Below are positions 45,817 to 54,175 of a DNA stretch of 64,000 nt, piece by piece. The notes beneath the pieces were generated by a model. The model saw only the letters and a list, made by a program, of their open reading frames with translations, was not told the origin of the DNA and did no database searches. This DNA comes from Frankia sp. R82. GTDB taxonomy: Bacteria; Actinomycetota; Actinomycetes; Frankiales; Frankiaceae. The first letter of the stretch is position 1. Every line of letters begins with the position of its first letter. The translations under genes were made by a program, and so were the position numbers. The stretch covers positions 1 to 64,000 of the forward strand of contig NZ_JAMQQG010000045.1 of NCBI RefSeq assembly GCF_023716925.1, in the 5' to 3' direction.

Positions 45817-46617
45817 ATGAGTAATCCGGTCCGGGACCTTGACGTCGGGCAGCCGCACGCCGCCCGCATGTATGACTACTTTCTGGGCGGGAAGGAGCAT
45901 TTCCCTGCGGACCGTGAGGCCGCCGAGAAGGTCCTCGATGCCGCGCCGAGTGTGCCGGTGATGGCCCGGGAGAACCGGGCTTTCATGATCCGCGCGGCCC
46001 GTTTCCTCGCGGCCGAGGCAGGAATCCGGCAGTTCCTCGACATCGGTACCGGGCTGCCGACCTCGCCGAACCTGCACGAGGTCGTGCAGACCATCGCCCC
46101 CGAGGCCCGTGTCGTCTATGCCGATAATGATCCGCTGGTCCTGGTCCATGCCCGTGCGTTGCTGACCAGCACACCGGCGGGTCGTACCGCCTATCTCGAC
46201 GCGGACCTGCGGCACCCGCTGTCGGTCCTGGTCTCCGACGAGGTCCGCGACACCCTCGACCTACGCCAGCCCGTCGCGCTGTCCCTCATCGCGATCCTGC
46301 ACTTTTTGACCGACGCGGACGACCCGTACGCCATCGTGGCGCATCTGATGAACGAGCTGCCCGCCGGCAGCGCGCTCATGCTCAGCCACCTCACCGCCGA
46401 CCACAGCCCAGCCGCCGACCAGGTCGCCACGCTCTACCGGGAGCAGGGCATTCCCACAGTGGCACGCTCCCACGACGAGGTCACCCGGTTCTTCACCGGA
46501 CTGCACCTGATCGACCCCGGCGTGACCACGGTGCATCGCTGGCGACCCGACACCCCCGACGTGTCGAGGACAGACGCGGAAGTGAGTGTCTACGGCGCCG
46601 TGGCACGCAAAGCATGA
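45817..46617 (+). CDS. Intact DUF574 SAM-dependent methyltransferase carried by the element
   Basis: 266 residues, full length for Methyltransf_19 (PF04672). It has HAARMYDYFLGGKEHFPADR, MARENRAFMIRA, the SAM motif FLDIGTGLPTSPNLHE, VVYADNDPLVLVHARALL, ALSLIAILHFL, and a C-terminal STAND-like VYGAVAR. It is the same family as the gene interrupted by this element and could replace its function. At the position matching the insertion site the DNA differs clearly from the interrupted gene (GATAATGATCCG against GACAACGACCCG). The next gene overlaps its stop. Confidence 0.93.
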   Translation: MSNPVRDLDVGQPHAARMYDYFLGGKEHFPADREAAEKVLDAAPSVPVMARENRAFMIRAARFLAAEAGIRQFLDIGTGLPTSPNLHEVVQTIAPEARVVYADNDPLVLVHARALLTSTPAGRTAYLDADLRHPLSVLVSDEVRDTLDLRQPVALSLIAILHFLTDADDPYAIVAHLMNELPAGSALMLSHLTADHSPAADQVATLYREQGIPTVARSHDEVTRFFTGLHLIDPGVTTVHRWRPDTPDVSRTDAEVSVYGAVARKA

Positions 46618-47498
46618 CCACAACCGCCGGTATTGATCTTCATGTGCATTCGTGTCGGTCGATCGGAAGCGCGTTTCCCGGCGAGCTGGCCGTGGAGGCG
46701 GCGGCGGCGGGCCTGCATGTGATTTCCCTGACCGATCACAACACGCTCGACGGTGTTGCGGAGGCGGAGAAAGCGCTGCCCGTGGGTCTGACGCTGTTGC
46801 CGGGGGTGGAGGTGTCCTGCGCGGTGGACCTGGGCGTGCACCGTGTCCCGCTGTCGCTGTTGGCCTATCTGTGTAACCCGCGCGACCGGACCCTGCTGGG
46901 CATCCTGGGCGACACCTGTGACGAGCAGGAGCGCCAGGTCCGCAAACTCCTCCGTGATCTACAGAACGGGGGCCACCCGCTGACCTGGGAAGACGTGGCG
47001 ACCCAGGCTGGGCATCGCCGCCCCGGCATCCCTGACGTCGCCGGGGCACTGGTCGCCGCAGGACTGGCGGGCACTCTCGCGGAGGCGCTCAGCCCCGCCT
47101 GGCTGGGTGGCCAGTATCCGCCCCAACGCCGTCGGCTCCCCTCGGCCCGCCAGGCTCTGAGTGCGATCCGCGGGGCGGGCGGGGTGCCTGTGCTTGCGTA
47201 TGCGCGCTGGCCCGGCCGGCTGACCCTCACCGCCGACGACATCACGGCCCTGCACGACGACGGTCTGGCCGGCCTTGAGGTCGACCACCCCACACATCAC
47301 CAGGACGATCGTCGGGAGCTGCGGGTGATCGCCCGTCACCTCGGTCTGATCGTCACTGGGGGTAGTGGTCATCACGGGGCCGGCGGCCCTGTGCTCGGCG
47401 CGGAGACGACCGCCCCCGCCGCCTACGCCCAGATCGTCCAGGCCGGTCACGGGACGATGCCGATCATCGGCACGGCGGTCGGGACGCACCGTGATTGA
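46614..47498 (+). CDS. PHP-domain phosphoesterase
   Basis: 294 residues. Metal-binding PHP motifs: DLHVHS (D8, H10, H12), SLTDHNT (D41, H42), PGVEVSC (E66) and, near the C-terminus, GGSGHHG. Members hydrolyse phosphoester bonds in small molecules or nucleic acids; YciV/RNase AM-type enzymes are the closest in layout. The start overlaps the methyltransferase stop (ATGA), so both are made together. Confidence 0.9.
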   Translation: MTTTAGIDLHVHSCRSIGSAFPGELAVEAAAAGLHVISLTDHNTLDGVAEAEKALPVGLTLLPGVEVSCAVDLGVHRVPLSLLAYLCNPRDRTLLGILGDTCDEQERQVRKLLRDLQNGGHPLTWEDVATQAGHRRPGIPDVAGALVAAGLAGTLAEALSPAWLGGQYPPQRRRLPSARQALSAIRGAGGVPVLAYARWPGRLTLTADDITALHDDGLAGLEVDHPTHHQDDRRELRVIARHLGLIVTGGSGHHGAGGPVLGAETTAPAAYAQIVQAGHGTMPIIGTAVGTHRD

Positions 47499-47652
47499 CC
47501 TGCATGTCGAGTTGTCGCTGTCAGGCCGAGGCGCGTTCCCAGAGGTGCTGATGGGACGGGCCGCGCGCGCCGGGGCAAGGACGGTCGCGTTGGCCGACCG
47601 CAGGAGCGCCCTCTCCCTGTTCGGGCTTGTCCGCCGGGCGGTGGGTGGATGA
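47491..47652 (+). CDS. Degenerate PHP-like mini-protein
   Basis: 53 residues from a GTG that overlaps the PHP gene end. VIDLHVELSLSGRGAFPEVLMGRAARAG in pieces aligns with the start of the PHP protein (DLHVHSCRSIGSAFPGEL), and ALADRRSAL with SLTDHNTLD. The second His and the D-H pair are lost, so it cannot bind metal in the normal way. It is probably the remnant of a second PHP gene. Confidence 0.5.
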   Translation: MIDLHVELSLSGRGAFPEVLMGRAARAGARTVALADRRSALSLFGLVRRAVGG

Positions 47653-47710
47653 GCCCCGCCAGACCACAGCGGTGGCAACGCGCCGAATACCTGGCGACGA
47701 TCAGCAGCCT

Positions 47711-47756
47711 GCGGTGGACACCGACCGTGGGCACGCCCACGGTCGGTGTCCACCGC
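47711..47756. repeat. 46-bp inverted repeat, 22-bp perfect arms
   Basis: The arm GCGGTGGACACCGACCG plus TGGGC is followed, after AC, by its exact reverse complement. It lies 58 bp after the PHP remnant and 155 bp before the ROK gene. There is no T-run. It may be a strong transcription barrier, a cruciform or a processing site. Confidence 0.85.
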
Positions 47757-47911
47757 GCAGCACGCCTTCGCACAGCGGACACAGCTGGCTGGGGCGCTCG
47801 CTGCCTGGTACAGCACGGCACTGCGACGAACACGGCCATGATCGCCCCGGTCGCTAGACACATCACCGTCGCGCTGATCGTCGCGTACTCGCAGAGTCCG
47901 ACGATGTCCAC

Positions 47912-48874
47912 ATGACGGCCTTGGCGGGCGTGACTGTCCGCGTAGGCGAGACCGATCGGGTGCGCGTGTACGCGGTCTCCATCGGAACCGGCCAGGTCGC
48001 CCACGCCCTCGTCGATACCGCCACCGATCCGATGGTCCAGATGTTGCGCCCCCGGCTCATTCCCCGCTCCGCGCGAAAGGTGCCCGCTTTCTACCGGGAA
48101 CAGGTGCTCGCCCTGCTCGCCGAGATCGCCACCACCGACCTCGACGCCGTCGCGATCGTGACCGCCCAACCCGCTGCGCCCTGGCACGACCACGTCACCC
48201 GCCAGGTTCCTGGGCTCCCGGTCACTGTGACCCATCCCGGGCTGGCCGCAACCTGGGCCGAGTACCACCGACGCGGCCGGACCGGCACCCTCGCACACGT
48301 CACGGTCAGCGCCACGGTCCACGCCGGCATCGTCCTGAACGGGCAGCTGCATCCGAACACCTTCGGGCACATCCCCATCGACCCCGACAGCCCCCGGCGA
48401 TGCGGCACCTGCGCGACCCCGGGCTGTGTCACCGCGCTGGCAGCGGCCCCAGCGGTCCTACGCCGCTACCGGGAGCTGCGTACCACCGCCTCGCGAATCC
48501 GGCGCACCAGCGCCTCGCCGCAACCCGGATCAATCATGCTCGTCGATCTTGCCCAGGCGGCGGCCCGCGGAGACGACGCGGCAAGGCAAGCGATGCAAGA
48601 GGCAGGCCACTGGCTCGGCATCGGCCTGGCCACCGTGGCGAACCTGATCGGACCTGACGTGATCACGATCGGTGGTGCGCTGCCCGCGATCACGGCTCGC
48701 CGCGCCGACGCGGGCGGCTACCTCGCCGCCATCGAACGCGCCGCCCATAGCCACGCAACGCCCGCCGACGCCACCCCCATGGTGATCAATTCTGCCCCGG
48801 ACGGCGCCGAACGCAGCTTGTTCGGCGCGGCGCTGCTCGCCGTGCCGCGTGGACCCCAGGGGTCTCCTGGCTGA
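47912..48874 (+). CDS. ROK-family-like protein
   Basis: 320 residues. The C-terminal half matches ROK sugar kinases/repressors: GHIPIDPDSPRRCGTCATPGC (His plus three Cys, the ROK zinc site), AAARGDDAARQAMQEAGHWLGIGLATVANLIGPDVITIGGAL in pieces. The N-terminal phosphate-binding DxGGT motif is not evident, and the Glu usually following the last zinc Cys region is absent, so kinase activity is doubtful. There is no helix-turn-helix domain. It may be a sugar-binding or structural relative. Confidence 0.75.
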   Translation: MTALAGVTVRVGETDRVRVYAVSIGTGQVAHALVDTATDPMVQMLRPRLIPRSARKVPAFYREQVLALLAEIATTDLDAVAIVTAQPAAPWHDHVTRQVPGLPVTVTHPGLAATWAEYHRRGRTGTLAHVTVSATVHAGIVLNGQLHPNTFGHIPIDPDSPRRCGTCATPGCVTALAAAPAVLRRYRELRTTASRIRRTSASPQPGSIMLVDLAQAAARGDDAARQAMQEAGHWLGIGLATVANLIGPDVITIGGALPAITARRADAGGYLAAIERAAHSHATPADATPMVINSAPDGAERSLFGAALLAVPRGPQGSPG

Positions 48875-49325
48875 CCCGACCCGCGTAGCCGGCGCTCGAC
48901 TCCTCCCGCGGCTGCGGCGGCTGCACGCCGACCTGGCCGCAGGCTGGCCAGGAAGCTCCGCGACGGCTGATCTGGGTGAGGCCCTTCTCCTCGGTCCGAC
49001 CCTCGACGAGTAGTCCCATCGCGTGCGTCGATGGTGGGCCTTGAACACCCGACGGGCACGGAGGTTCGGCGGGCGAGGGCCCTGTGGTGTCGCGCTCTGG
49101 GTGCGCAGACGCCAGCATTTCCCGTCCGCCAGCAGAGAATGCTCCTTTTGAGTCATCCGCTAGTTCTGGTTGGACTAGCGACGATATAGCTATAAAGGGC
49201 CAATTTTTGCTGGATTGTCGTTCTCACTTCCGAGTTGGTACGGCCCACTGGCCTGTCGGCGAGGTACGCATGGAGGGGAACGGTCCGGGTTGCAGGGGTG
49301 ACGGACCGGCGCCGGACGCTGCGAG
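48875..49325. other. 450-bp gap upstream of the lipoprotein gene
   Basis: No gene is supported. The AT-richer part near 49185-49215 holds the palindrome TATAGCTATA and AATTTTTGC, a likely promoter region for the two secreted-protein genes. Confidence 0.45.
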
Positions 49326-49949
49326 GTGGGTGCTGTGGCTACTCGTTCGGACCTGCGCGCTCGCTGCCGGCCGGCGTGGTGGGCGACGGCCGGCGTGCTG
49401 CTGGCCGTCGCGGTGATGGTGGGTGCGTGCAGCTCGGATCATGGCTCCGAGCCGGAACCCGCCGTGAGCTCGACCCCATCTATGACACGGGGCGCCTCGG
49501 TGTCGCCGTCGGTGTCGTCGTCGCCGACGTCGCCGGCTGATCTTGCTGGGCGGCGGGCGGTGGCCGCCTATGTCGGGTTGTGGCAGGCGATGGCGCAGGC
49601 CAGCCACACGTCGAACTGGAGGTCACCCGAGCTGGTGCGCTACGCCTCCGGGTCGGCGTTGCAGGTCGCCTCTGGGAGCCTGTACGCCGACCATTACAAC
49701 GGGCTGGTGTCGCGTGGGGCGCCGGTGCTGCATCCGAAGGTCACTTCGGTCAGTCCGGCTGCGGCGCCGACGATGGTGATGGTGTTCGACTGCGCCGACA
49801 GTACGAACTGGCTTCAGTACCACACCAACGGCACGCTGGTCGATGACGAGCCGGGTGGCCGGCGGGCAGTCACCTCCGAGGTTCGCCTGCACCAGGACGG
49901 GTCGTGGAAAGTGACTCGCTTCGCCGTCGAGGCTCTCGGGTCATGCTGA
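49326..49949 (+). CDS. Putative lipoprotein of the mobile element
   Basis: 207 residues. A hydrophobic segment (AGVLLAVAVMVGACSS) gives a lipobox-like VGAC, followed by a Ser/Pro-rich linker and a folded domain of about 130 residues (AVAAYVGLWQAMAQASHTSNW, ending in DGSWKVTRFAVEALGSC). Such proteins precede larger secreted proteins on actinobacterial integrative elements; function unknown. The start GTG could be 49326 or a few codons later. Confidence 0.7.
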   Translation: MGAVATRSDLRARCRPAWWATAGVLLAVAVMVGACSSDHGSEPEPAVSSTPSMTRGASVSPSVSSSPTSPADLAGRRAVAAYVGLWQAMAQASHTSNWRSPELVRYASGSALQVASGSLYADHYNGLVSRGAPVLHPKVTSVSPAAAPTMVMVFDCADSTNWLQYHTNGTLVDDEPGGRRAVTSEVRLHQDGSWKVTRFAVEALGSC

Positions 49950-50980
49950 GGGTCCGGCGCGCGGCGACGGTGACCGCGATGCTGTTCCTGCTGGCCGCCG
50001 CAGGTGCCTCCCCGGCCTTCGCCCGCGACCCGTATGCGTTCACCGACTGCGACCAGAATCCGCATCCAGGCTGTGAACTCGCTGCCGGACAGAACGCCAG
50101 CCCCCCGCCCCCACCCGGCGAGGCTGCCCGCCCAGCGCCACAGGGCGGCAGGTCACACGGCGGTGCGGCCAGCGGCGGTGCGGTGCGCCCGCCCGGTGAC
50201 ACCTCGCTCGACCCGTCGGAACTCGCCACATGCTCGTACACCCGCAGCGACTTCCAGCCCGACGGCGATCCGATCCAGCCGGTGGTGTTTCGCCCCGCCC
50301 CGCGTGCGGGCGGACTCCGCGTGGTGGCCGCAGTCGACCGGCCGCGGCTGCTGCGGGTGCTGCCTGTCGCAACCGGCCCGGACGGGCAGGCGGGAGCCTG
50401 GTATGTCTACCAGTGCCACAACGACGGGTGGCGCGACGCGCTCTACCGGCCCCCGGTCTGGATCGCGGACGGGCAGGCCGCTCCGGCGGCTGCCGTTCCC
50501 GATCCGGGGGCCCTCGCTGAACAGGCCCGCAACCAGCTCCGCCTCCAAGGCCCGAAGATCGCACTGAGTCCGACCGGCCGGCAGCTCATCCGCCTGCCGA
50601 CGTGGATGTGGCTCGACCCCGCCGGTTGGCAGCCCGTCTCCGCCACGGCCGCTGCCGGCGGCGTGTCGGTGACCGCCGTCGCCACCCCCACCGAGGCCGT
50701 CTGGACGATGGGCGACGGCACCCAGGTCCGCTGCGCCGGCCCCGGCACCCCCTACCCACCCACCAGCGACCCGAAGGCAGCCTCACCGGACTGCGGCTAC
50801 ACCTACCAGACCGACTCCGACGACCAGCCCGGCGGCGTGTTCCCCGTGACCGCCACCGTCACCTGGAACGTCACCTGGACCGGCGCCGGCCAGACCGGCA
50901 TGTTCAACGGCCTCACCACCGTCTCCACCATCCAGGTCACCGTCATCTCCGTCCCCGCACTGACCACCGGCGGCGGCTGA
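49943..50980 (+). CDS. Secreted protein of the mobile element
   Basis: 345 residues from ATG 49943, overlapping the lipoprotein stop by 7 bp. A signal peptide (ATVTAMLFLLAAAGASPAFA) is followed by a Pro/Gly-rich region and a beta-rich domain (WYVYQCHNDGWRDALY, IRLPTWMWLDPAGWQPVSATA, VTATVTWNVTWTGAGQTG) resembling PKD/immunoglobulin-like exported proteins common on actinobacterial plasmids and ICEs. A surface role in transfer is possible but unproven. Confidence 0.75.
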   Translation: MLRVRRAATVTAMLFLLAAAGASPAFARDPYAFTDCDQNPHPGCELAAGQNASPPPPPGEAARPAPQGGRSHGGAASGGAVRPPGDTSLDPSELATCSYTRSDFQPDGDPIQPVVFRPAPRAGGLRVVAAVDRPRLLRVLPVATGPDGQAGAWYVYQCHNDGWRDALYRPPVWIADGQAAPAAAVPDPGALAEQARNQLRLQGPKIALSPTGRQLIRLPTWMWLDPAGWQPVSATAAAGGVSVTAVATPTEAVWTMGDGTQVRCAGPGTPYPPTSDPKAASPDCGYTYQTDSDDQPGGVFPVTATVTWNVTWTGAGQTGMFNGLTTVSTIQVTVISVPALTTGGG

Positions 50981-51535
50981 CCACACGACCACCCGCACAC
51001 GACTCCATCGAGCCAGCGCAAAGGCCCAGGCCCCAGGGTGCGGCCACCCTGGCTTGCCGCCTGAAGCCCTTGTCCGGAGAGAAGGTGGCGGATCAAACGC
51101 TTTCTGGATCGGTCGACAACCCTTGGCTGCCGGCCTTCGCAGGTGACGATCGTCGATGCGGACTGAGTACGAACCCGCCAGAAGGCACCAGACTAGACAG
51201 AGCCTCCTTTTCCTGGTGACCTCCGTCACATTTTACCGTCTATTTTGCGGTGAAATGGCCGAAAGGTCTGTTTTTCCGTGACCCGCCCGTCCGCTTACCT
51301 ACCGGAGTACCCATCCGCCTACCTGTTTATTGGGCGGGTCCGAGGTGGCGCATCGGTGCAGCTCAGCCAGCGTCCGACGCCCACCCAAGCGAACCAAGAA
51401 TCATGCTCCTATTGGCATCGTATCTAAGCGTGGGAGCCGGCGGGGACTGTCGACGGAATGCATCCTCTTGGCGGCAACGGATAGTCCGGTTAGCGTTTGT
51501 TTGCCGAATTATCTCCGCCTGCCCTGTGAGGTGCT
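50981..51535. other. 555-bp gap near the right end of the element
   Basis: No convincing gene. AT-richer segments near 51225-51260 (ACATTTTACCGTCTATTTTGC) may hold a promoter for the small gene at 51536. Confidence 0.4.
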
Positions 51536-51832
51536 GTGGTCGATCCGTCTCGCGTTCGCCGTCCGGCCCATACCGACTCGTGTGACGACCCACCGCAGAC
51601 GGAGGACGGGCCACCGCAGACCGGCACGGCGGACAAGGATGGAAAGAGCCCCACAGTGGCGCCGGGCCCTACGGCCAGGGCGCGGGGTGCCCACGATGCC
51701 GAGTCGGACGGCAAGGACGCCGAAGCGGTGGCACGCTGGCTCGCCGAAACACTCGCCGAAGCCCCGCCCGTCCCGCCAGCGGCTGCCACCCTCATCGCGA
51801 ACGTGCTAGCCCGCCGCGCACCCGCCGCCTAG
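51536..51832 (+). CDS. Small hypothetical protein next to attR
   Basis: 98 residues starting at GTG 51536, 5 bp after GAGG. The N-terminal 55 residues are polar and disordered; the C-terminal 40 form one Ala-rich helix pair (DAEAVARWLAETLAEAPPVPPAAATLIANVLARR in pieces). It is the last gene of the element. Family not recognised; its end position would suit a small control protein, which is speculation. Confidence 0.55.
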   Translation: MVDPSRVRRPAHTDSCDDPPQTEDGPPQTGTADKDGKSPTVAPGPTARARGAHDAESDGKDAEAVARWLAETLAEAPPVPPAAATLIANVLARRAPAA

Positions 51833-51925
51833 CCTCCAGGCAGAACAGCACCGTCGTCTACGCGCCCAGTACACCGACATGTGCGCCCACCCGTTGCTCA
51901 CAACTGTTCCGGCGCGCAAGTACCC

Positions 51926-51976
51926 ACTTGTCATGCGCAACCCGGGGATGGTACCGATCGTGCTGGCGCACGCGCG
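51926..51976. other. attR junction
   Basis: Element sequence (GCGCAACCCGGGGAT) meets chromosomal methyltransferase sequence (ACCGATCGTGCTGG) at GGT, 51950-51952. The outer extent shown is nominal. Confidence 0.85.
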
Positions 51977-52430
51977 GGCGCGGCTCGTCGGTTCGCCCGA
52001 GGGCCGCACGACCTGTCTTCACGCCGACCTGCGGGATCCCGCGCGCATCCTGGCGGCCCCGGAGCTCACCGAGACCCTCGACCTCACCCGGCCGGTGGCG
52101 CTCTGTCTGATCGCGGTGCTGCACTTTCTCGAGGGGGACGAGCCGTTCGAGATCGTCCGCACCCTGCTCGACCCGTTGCCGGCGGGCAGCTTCCTCGTCA
52201 TCAGCCACGGCACCAACGACCTCAACGCGGACTCCCACGAGGCCACAGCGAAGATCCGCCAGTCCGGGGTGCGGCTTCAACCCCGGAGCAGGGCGGAGAT
52301 CGCGCGTTTCTTCGACGGTCTCACCATCCTCGATCCCGGTATCGAGGTCGTCCACCGGTGGCGGCCGGAGGTGGAGCCGACGCTGGCAGACGGGGAGATC
52401 AGCATCTTCGGTGCCGTCGCCCGCACGTAG
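51950..52430 (+). pseudogene. 3' part of the split DUF574 SAM-methyltransferase gene
   Basis: The sequence encodes VPIVLAHARARL, CLHADLRDPARIL, the conserved ALCLIAVLHFLEGDEPFEIV, GSFLVISHG and the C-terminal VVHRWRPEVEPTLADGEISIFGAVART, i.e. the C-terminal half of Methyltransf_19. It is in frame with an element ATG at 51879, so a chimeric protein could be made, but the N-terminal part with the SAM-binding glycines is missing. The matching 5' half is at 18892-19262. Confidence 0.92.
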
Positions 52431-52537
52431 CCGACGGCAGTCCCACCTGGTCGCGGTGGCGTTCGGTCGGCGGCATCACCTGTCGCAGTGCCGCCCGCCT
52501 GGCCGGGGCCACCCCGAACGGCCGGCGGCAACTCCGC

Positions 52538-53419
52538 TCAGGCGTGGGGGACGGTGCCGCAGGAGGCCATGGTGGCGCCGCGGTAGCCGGTGAGGAAGGA
52601 GCTGCGGCGCTGCTCGGCGGAGCCGTGTGTCCAGGTCTCGGGGTTGACGTCGCCGGCGCGGGCCTGGATGCGGTCGTCGCCGACGGCCTGGGCGGCACCG
52701 AGGGCCTGGTCGAGCTCGGCCTCACCGATCGTGACGTTGCCGCCGGTGTTCGCAAGCGTGCTCCACACCCCGGCATAACAGTCGGCCTGCAGCTCCAGCT
52801 GCACGCTCAGCGCGTTTTCCCGGGACGGGTCGGCCTGCTGCGCCTGGCGGACGCGCGCCTCCGTACCGGTCAGGGTCTGCAGGTGGTGACCCACCTCGTG
52901 GGCGACGATGTAGGCCTGCGCGTAGCGGCCCTGGGCGCCGTAGTCCTGCTGCAGCTGGGCCAGGAAGCCGAGGTCGATGTAGACCCGCCGGTCCGGCGGG
53001 CAGTAGAACGGGCCGACCTGGGACGACGCGGTGCCGCAGCCGGTGCGCACAGCCTGCGAGAAGTAGACCAGGCGCGGTTTGGTGTACGTCTGCCCGGCGC
53101 GGCTGAACTGGGCGGCCCACACCTCGTTGATCTCGTTGAACGCCTTCAGGACGAAGCAGTCGTCGTAGGTGTTGATCGCCCCGCTGGTGTTGCACCGCTG
53201 GGCGACGTCCCCGGACGTCCCACCGCCGGGCTGGGACAGCGCCGGGCCGGACGTCGACGACCCGGACCCGCCGCCGAGCACGGTGACGAGCAGATAGATG
53301 ACCACCCCGATGATGCCCGCACCGCCGGTGCCGAACGCGACGCCGCGGCCCAGGCCCCCGCCTCCGCCGCGCTGGTCGTCCAGCTCGGATGCATCGACCT
53401 GTTCGTCGTCGAACTGCAT
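52538..53419 (-). CDS. Neutral zinc metallopeptidase (YpfJ/Zn_peptidase family)
   Basis: 293 residues. A short Gly-rich cytoplasmic tail and one transmembrane helix (AGIIGVVIYLLVTVLGGG) precede the peptidase domain. The zinc site HEVGHHLQ is at 174-181 and the third-ligand region LELQADCYAGVW at about 208. VYIDLGFLAQLQQ and the four Cys are as in PF04228. The active site should be outside the membrane. The substrate is unknown. Confidence 0.93.
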   Translation of the reverse strand: MQFDDEQVDASELDDQRGGGGGLGRGVAFGTGGAGIIGVVIYLLVTVLGGGSGSSTSGPALSQPGGGTSGDVAQRCNTSGAINTYDDCFVLKAFNEINEVWAAQFSRAGQTYTKPRLVYFSQAVRTGCGTASSQVGPFYCPPDRRVYIDLGFLAQLQQDYGAQGRYAQAYIVAHEVGHHLQTLTGTEARVRQAQQADPSRENALSVQLELQADCYAGVWSTLANTGGNVTIGEAELDQALGAAQAVGDDRIQARAGDVNPETWTHGSAEQRRSSFLTGYRGATMASCGTVPHA

Positions 53420-53565
53420 GTCCCGCCCTTCGCCGATCCCCCGGGTCCGCCCGGCAGCCGTCCCGCCCGGTGTGTCCGGTCTGCCGGGGTTCCGGATGGA
53501 GTATGTCCCGGACGATCAGCCGCCGAACATCGACCCACCGGCACAGGCTGCCGGAAACTGGGGCG

Positions 53566-53985
53566 TCAGGCGATCAGGTCGAGCTGGCGGGCCAGGCGGG
53601 TCTGGTCGTAGTAGAGCCGGTTCTCGGTGATCAGGCCATCCTCCACCCGGTAGACCTCGACGACCCGCAGGGTGATCCGGCGCCCGCTGGGCGGAAACTC
53701 GGTGCCGTCGGGGTCCCGCAGAACTCCGGTGTGGGTCGCGGTCAGGGTGTACTCCTCGACGACGAGCTGGCCCTGTTCGGCGAGGATGTGCGTGTCGACG
53801 TCCACATCGCCGAACGCGGCGAGGAACGCGGCGCTGTAGTCGGCGCCGGCCTCCCGGCCCTCGACCCGCACCCCGCCGGGTGCTTCGACCACCAGATCCT
53901 CGTGCATCAGTGCGAGGGCGGCCGGCACATCGCCGCCGTCGAAGGCGTCCAGCGCCCGCCTGACCGTGTCCAGGGCCTGCCCCAC
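53566..53985 (-). CDS. SnoaL/NTF2-like fold protein
   Basis: 139 residues with the cone-shaped NTF2-like pattern: ALDAFDGGDVPAALALMHEDLVVEAPGG, AAFLAAFGDVDVD and VVEVYRVEDGLITENRLYYDQ. Such proteins include polyketide cyclases, isomerases and binding subunits; nothing nearby narrows the function. It is monocistronic. Confidence 0.85.
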   Translation of the reverse strand: MGQALDTVRRALDAFDGGDVPAALALMHEDLVVEAPGGVRVEGREAGADYSAAFLAAFGDVDVDTHILAEQGQLVVEEYTLTATHTGVLRDPDGTEFPPSGRRITLRVVEVYRVEDGLITENRLYYDQTRLARQLDLIA

Positions 53986-54175
53986 CGATGTCTCCCCCGT
54001 CGTCGCCCGCCCCCACCGGGACGTCCGCGACGATCATCCCACCGAAGTGCCTGCCCTGACGGAGAAATCCCGCGTTCCCGACGCGATCCGACAGACAACA
54101 ACGTGACCCGACGGGCGGGGACTGCGGTGGACGGGGACCGACCTCATCGGACGGGACGCCGCCAGAGGGCCGGCC

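Larger units (their letters stand above)
19260..51952. mobile_element. Integrated 32.7-kb element with large serine integrase
   Basis: The boundaries are set by the split methyltransferase gene. GGT at 19260-19262 and GGT at 51950-51952 are the only shared bases needed to restore its frame, as expected for a serine integrase that uses a 2-bp crossover. The integrase gene is just inside the left end. Cargo includes a GIY-YIG protein, a replication-relaxation protein, an FxLD lanthipeptide operon, several XRE regulators with partner proteins, an intact DUF574 methyltransferase, PHP and ROK proteins and two secreted proteins. No FtsK/TraB-type ATPase, type IV secretion gene, replication initiator or phage structural gene was recognised. 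It is best called an integrative mobilizable element or genomic island. Confidence 0.9.

Noticed and set aside
51881-53611. Plus-strand ORF of 576 codons across attR and the zinc peptidase
   Set aside because: It is an Arg/Gly/Pro-rich shadow of the methyltransferase 3' half and of the antisense peptidase gene.
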